From NCBI GenBank assembly GCA_004375675.1, contig SOKR01000050.1, positions 1 to 7,200 of the forward strand: DNA of 7,200 nt, written 5' to 3'. A program made the translations under genes and the position numbers. Below the pieces are notes generated by a model. That model was not told where the DNA came from and did not search any database. It was given only the letters and a program-made list of their open reading frames with translations. Source of the DNA: Dehalococcoidia bacterium (GTDB lineage: Bacteria; Chloroflexota; Dehalococcoidia; Dehalococcoidales; BS750m-G39). This document shows, one piece after another, positions 4,795 to 7,200 of the stretch. The stretch's first letter is position 1; each line of letters begins with the position of its first letter.

Positions 4795-6669
4795 CTAAAC
4801 CAGCCCCATCGGGTCAATGTCCACCGCCCAGCCCGGGGGGAGGGGTAGGGGGGATAAGAAACTAGATAGCTCGGCGCCGCGGAGAATGAGCTGCCAGCGG
4901 AAGCGGCCTCGCAACCGGTGAATAAAGGCGGGGGCGGGCCCGATAAGCTCGATGCCGGCTATGCCCTGTGACGCTATCTCCTGGTCGAGAAAGCGCTTCG
5001 TTCTTTCCGCCTCCCGCTGGCAGAGGGCGTCGTTGGTGTGGCTGTAGGTAAGGCCGGCCAGCTGGCTGAAGGGCGGGTTATGCAGTTGGCGGCGATAGTC
5101 AATCTCCTGCTCATAAAATGCAGCGTAATCGTGTTCGGCGGCGGCCCGGATGGCGTAGTGTTCGGGGGCGTAGGTCTGGATGATAACCTTGCCCCCCCGC
5201 ACCCCCCGCCCCGCCCTGCCCGCCACCTGGGACAATAATTGAAAGGTCCTCTCTCCGCCCCGAAAGTCGGGCAGGTTGATGGCGGTATCGGCGCTGACCA
5301 CCCCCACCAGCGTGACCAGCGGCAAGTCCAGCCCCTTGGCCACCATCTGGGTGCCGATGAGAATGTCGGCCCGGTGGGCGCGGAACTTAGCTAAAATTTC
5401 ATCGTGGGCATATCTGCCCTTGGTGACATCGCTGTCCCAGCGCAAAAGCCTGGCCTGGGGAAAGGTGTAGCCTACTTCCTGCTCCAGCCGCTGGGTGCCC
5501 ACCCCCAAAAACTTTATCCGCCGCCGCCCGCAGCGGGGGCAGCTTTCGGGGACTTTAATATTGTAGTTGCACTGGTGGCAGACCAGTCTATCCTCGGTGA
5601 GGTGATAGGAAAGGGGGACATCACAGCGCCGGCAGCGCATGACGAAGCCGCAGCTGCGACACTGGATGAAGCTGGCGGCTCCCCTGCGGTTCAAGAAAAG
5701 AATGACCTGCTCCTTATTGGCTGTTGCCTGGCCTATCGCCTGGAAGAGGGAACGGCTGAAGAGGCTCTGGTTGCCCGCCTTTAGCTCCTCCCTCATATCG
5801 ACTATCTCCACCTTTGGCAACGCCGAGCCGTCATAGGGGGTAACCCTCTCCGGAAGCTGAAGCAAACGGTAATCTCCCTTTTGGGCATGATAGAAGCTCT
5901 CGATATCGGGGGTGGCGCTGCCCAGAACGACGGTGGCTCCGCTCAAACTCGCCAGTTTCAGGGCGGCGTCGCGGGCGTGGTAGCGGGGCGATTTGTCCTG
6001 CTGCTTGTAGGTCCACTCCGGCTCCTCGTCGATAACGATTAAGCCGAGGTCGGGCTGGGGGGCGAAGATGGCGCTGCGCGAGCCGATGACCACATCGAAA
6101 TCCCCGTTTCTTATCCGCTGCCACTCGTCGAACTGCTCGCCTAAGCTAAGCTTGGAGTGGAGCACGGCTACCCGGTGGGGGAAGCGGGCGGCGAAGCGCT
6201 CTATGGTCTGGGGGGTGAGGGCGATTTCGGGTACCAGAACAATAGCTTTCTTGCCCAGTTTTACCGTCTCCGCCAGCGCCTGAAGGTAGACCTCGGTCTT
6301 GCCGCTGCCGGTGACGCCGTGCAGCAAGAAGGTTTGGGCTTTGCCCCCGGCCAGGCCGGACTTAATCGCCTCGAAGGCGCTCTTCTGTGCCGACGTCAGG
6401 GTAAGGGGTGGGGAGGGGACGATATCTTTATAAGAAATCGGCTCCCGTCTTACCTCCACCTCTTGAAATCTAGCCAGACCCTTTTTGACTAAAGCGTCGG
6501 CCGTCGCCTTGCTGCATTTGGTATTCTCTCTGGCTTCCGCCCAGGGCACTGGCTCATTTTGCCGCGAAAGGTACTCTAATAAGGAAGCTTGCTTGGGCGC
6601 TTTGCTTAAGTTAGCAGCTTCTTCTTTGGCTTCACTGGCGGCGACCGCCAGGCTCAAGTAGGGTACCAT
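4795..6669 (-). CDS. priA: Primosomal protein N' (PriA helicase), helicase and zinc domains downstream of an in-frame stop
   Basis: PriA recognises stalled replication forks, unwinds DNA and loads the restart primosome. These 624 residues hold, in order: the end of the winged-helix domain (about 25-75), Walker A GVTGSGKT (118-125), motif II DEEP (214-217), GSATPD (250-255), and a zinc-binding insert with four CxxC pairs (Cys 337/340, 346/349, 364/367, 377/380). GVGTQRLEQEV (389-399), GTQMVAKGLDLP (439-450), QVAGRAGRG (481-489) and the typical ending DIDPMGLV follow. The usual motif II is DEEH, and here the His is Pro. The open frame continues upstream to 6852 without any ATG, GTG or TTG, so this ATG (6669) is the first possible restart after the TAA at 6853-6855. 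It has only a weak AGGG 11 bases upstream. The family is usually 730-830 residues, so this part alone would lack the 3' DNA-binding domain and most of the winged helix. def follows in the same direction. Confidence 0.9.
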   Translation of the reverse strand: MVPYLSLAVAASEAKEEAANLSKAPKQASLLEYLSRQNEPVPWAEARENTKCSKATADALVKKGLARFQEVEVRREPISYKDIVPSPPLTLTSAQKSAFEAIKSGLAGGKAQTFLLHGVTGSGKTEVYLQALAETVKLGKKAIVLVPEIALTPQTIERFAARFPHRVAVLHSKLSLGEQFDEWQRIRNGDFDVVIGSRSAIFAPQPDLGLIVIDEEPEWTYKQQDKSPRYHARDAALKLASLSGATVVLGSATPDIESFYHAQKGDYRLLQLPERVTPYDGSALPKVEIVDMREELKAGNQSLFSRSLFQAIGQATANKEQVILFLNRRGAASFIQCRSCGFVMRCRRCDVPLSYHLTEDRLVCHQCNYNIKVPESCPRCGRRRIKFLGVGTQRLEQEVGYTFPQARLLRWDSDVTKGRYAHDEILAKFRAHRADILIGTQMVAKGLDLPLVTLVGVVSADTAINLPDFRGGERTFQLLSQVAGRAGRGVRGGKVIIQTYAPEHYAIRAAAEHDYAAFYEQEIDYRRQLHNPPFSQLAGLTYSHTNDALCQREAERTKRFLDQEIASQGIAGIELIGPAPAFIHRLRGRFRWQLILRGAELSSFLSPLPLPPGWAVDIDPMGLV

Positions 6670-6852
6670 CTTGGGCTTTACCCTGATTTTCTCCAGCTCG
6701 TAGCTCTTAGCCGCCAGACCCCTGTTTACCAGTTGAGAAACAATGCTTTGAGCCTTTTTCCGCCCCAGGGTTTTTCCCAGCTGCCCCCGGCTCAGGTCCC
6801 CCTTTTCCCGCCCCCGTGCCAGCGCCTGCTGTTGCGCGGCGGTGCGCGCCGA
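6670..6852 (-). other. priA: priA winged-helix coding stretch stranded between the nonsense codon and the first downstream ATG
   Basis: The priA frame stays open here for 61 codons (SARTAAQQQALARG...LVNRGLAAKSYELEKI). The stretch has the look of a PriA winged-helix segment: a helix, then a LSRGQLGKTLGRKKAQSIV helix-turn-helix-like pattern, then a strand. It contains no start codon, so it is translated only if the TAA is read through or is an error. Its preserved protein-like character suggests that the stop is recent or artefactual. Confidence 0.7.
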
Positions 6853-7200
6853 TTAAACCACACCGGCGGGGGGTGGGGTGGGGCTGATGAAAGTAATCGT
6901 CCGCCGCTCGAAGCCCGGCGGCAGCATTAAGGCCACGGCATCAAAAAGGGGCGATAGATAGTATTCGCTTATCCAGCGCGCCAGCGACACCTGCTGGGGG
7001 GAAAGCAGGGGGCGGGGCTCGATAACCCCGATAATTTCCCGCGTCTCCTCCACCTCGGGGTGGGGGCTCAACTCCAGGACGATGCCCTGCAGCCGCTTAT
7101 CGCCGAAGGGAACCCATACTGCCTGCCCGACATTAATCTCCAGGTGGGGGGGTATGGCGTAGCTAAATGTCCGGCGCTGGGCTATCGGCGAGTTGACGCT
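6853..7200 (-). CDS. priA: Primosomal protein N' (PriA), N-terminal 3' DNA-binding domain fragment ending at an in-frame TAA (5' end outside window)
   Basis: The 115 visible residues carry the PriA N-terminal domain, which binds the 3' end of the leading strand at a fork. They show TFSYAIPPHL and VGQAVWVPFGDKRLQGIVLEL, the classic strand pattern of this domain, followed by LSPQQVSLARWISEYYLSPL and MLPPGFERR. Only about 10-15 residues should be missing at the right edge. The frame ends at TAA (6853-6855) after a Pro-rich linker (PTPPPAGVV). The helicase part continues in exactly the same frame beyond it, so this is one priA gene broken by a nonsense codon and not a separate gene. A single base change from CAA, GAA, AAA, TAC, TAT, TCA or TTA would create it. 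Sequencing or assembly error is a real alternative. Confidence 0.85.
   Translation of the reverse strand, partial: SVNSPIAQRRTFSYAIPPHLEINVGQAVWVPFGDKRLQGIVLELSPHPEVEETREIIGVIEPRPLLSPQQVSLARWISEYYLSPLFDAVALMLPPGFERRTITFISPTPPPAGVV

Noticed and set aside
5404..5784. Plus-strand frame of 126 codons opposite priA
   Set aside because: It is the mirror of the conserved PriA zinc-binding and helicase region, with no start signal or family resemblance.
6866..6882. G-rich run on the plus strand near the priA stop as a G-quadruplex or as an indel that creates the stop
   Set aside because: Only two-layer quadruplexes are possible, and the mRNA carries the C-rich strand. Both flanking priA parts share one frame, so a single indel cannot explain the TAA.

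Overview
The window reads as ordinary bacterial chromosome, roughly 55-60% GC by eye, almost fully coding, with most genes on the minus strand. The layout and protein features (a short SecD of 444 residues, an HD-domain tRNA nucleotidyltransferase beside secDF, and an unusual pair of small helix-turn-helix proteins) remind me of Chloroflexota, in particular Dehalococcoidia. This is inference from memory, not a search result.

There are three regions. (1) Positions 1-3321 hold a minus-strand operon. A good sigma70-type promoter (TTGTAA-17-TATAGT) drives a class II tRNA nucleotidyltransferase/poly(A) polymerase-family enzyme with an HD domain, then secD, then secF, which runs off the left edge. 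secD and secF overlap by one base (TAATG). (2) Positions 3341-4268 hold a compact regulatory cassette. Two small HTH genes are transcribed divergently from two exact-consensus promoters (TTGACA-17-TATAAT). Each promoter carries one copy of the palindromic element CGCCAA(A/T)TGGCA. A long intrinsic terminator closes the left side and a hairpin lies on the right. (3) Positions 4271-7200 hold a second minus-strand operon, priA (replication restart helicase) followed by def (peptide deformylase). priA enters from the right edge and is interrupted by an in-frame TAA at 6853-6855, between its 3' DNA-binding domain and its winged-helix domain.

The two operons encode housekeeping functions: tRNA end maturation or RNA tailing, protein export, nascent-protein processing and fork restart. 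The HTH pair between them looks like a self-contained switch. The minus-strand XRE regulator has an operator in its own promoter spacer, and the plus-strand gene has the same operator over its predicted transcription start. The geometry predicts autoregulation and mutual control, in the manner of a CI/Cro or toxin-antitoxin-type regulator pair, but what it controls beyond itself is not visible here.

The main points for a second look are the HTH switch with its operators 94 bp apart, the near-leaderless start of the XRE gene, the nonsense codon in priA together with a DEEP in place of DEEH in its helicase motif II, and altered glycines in motif I of the deformylase. No RNA genes, insertion sequences or CRISPR arrays were seen.
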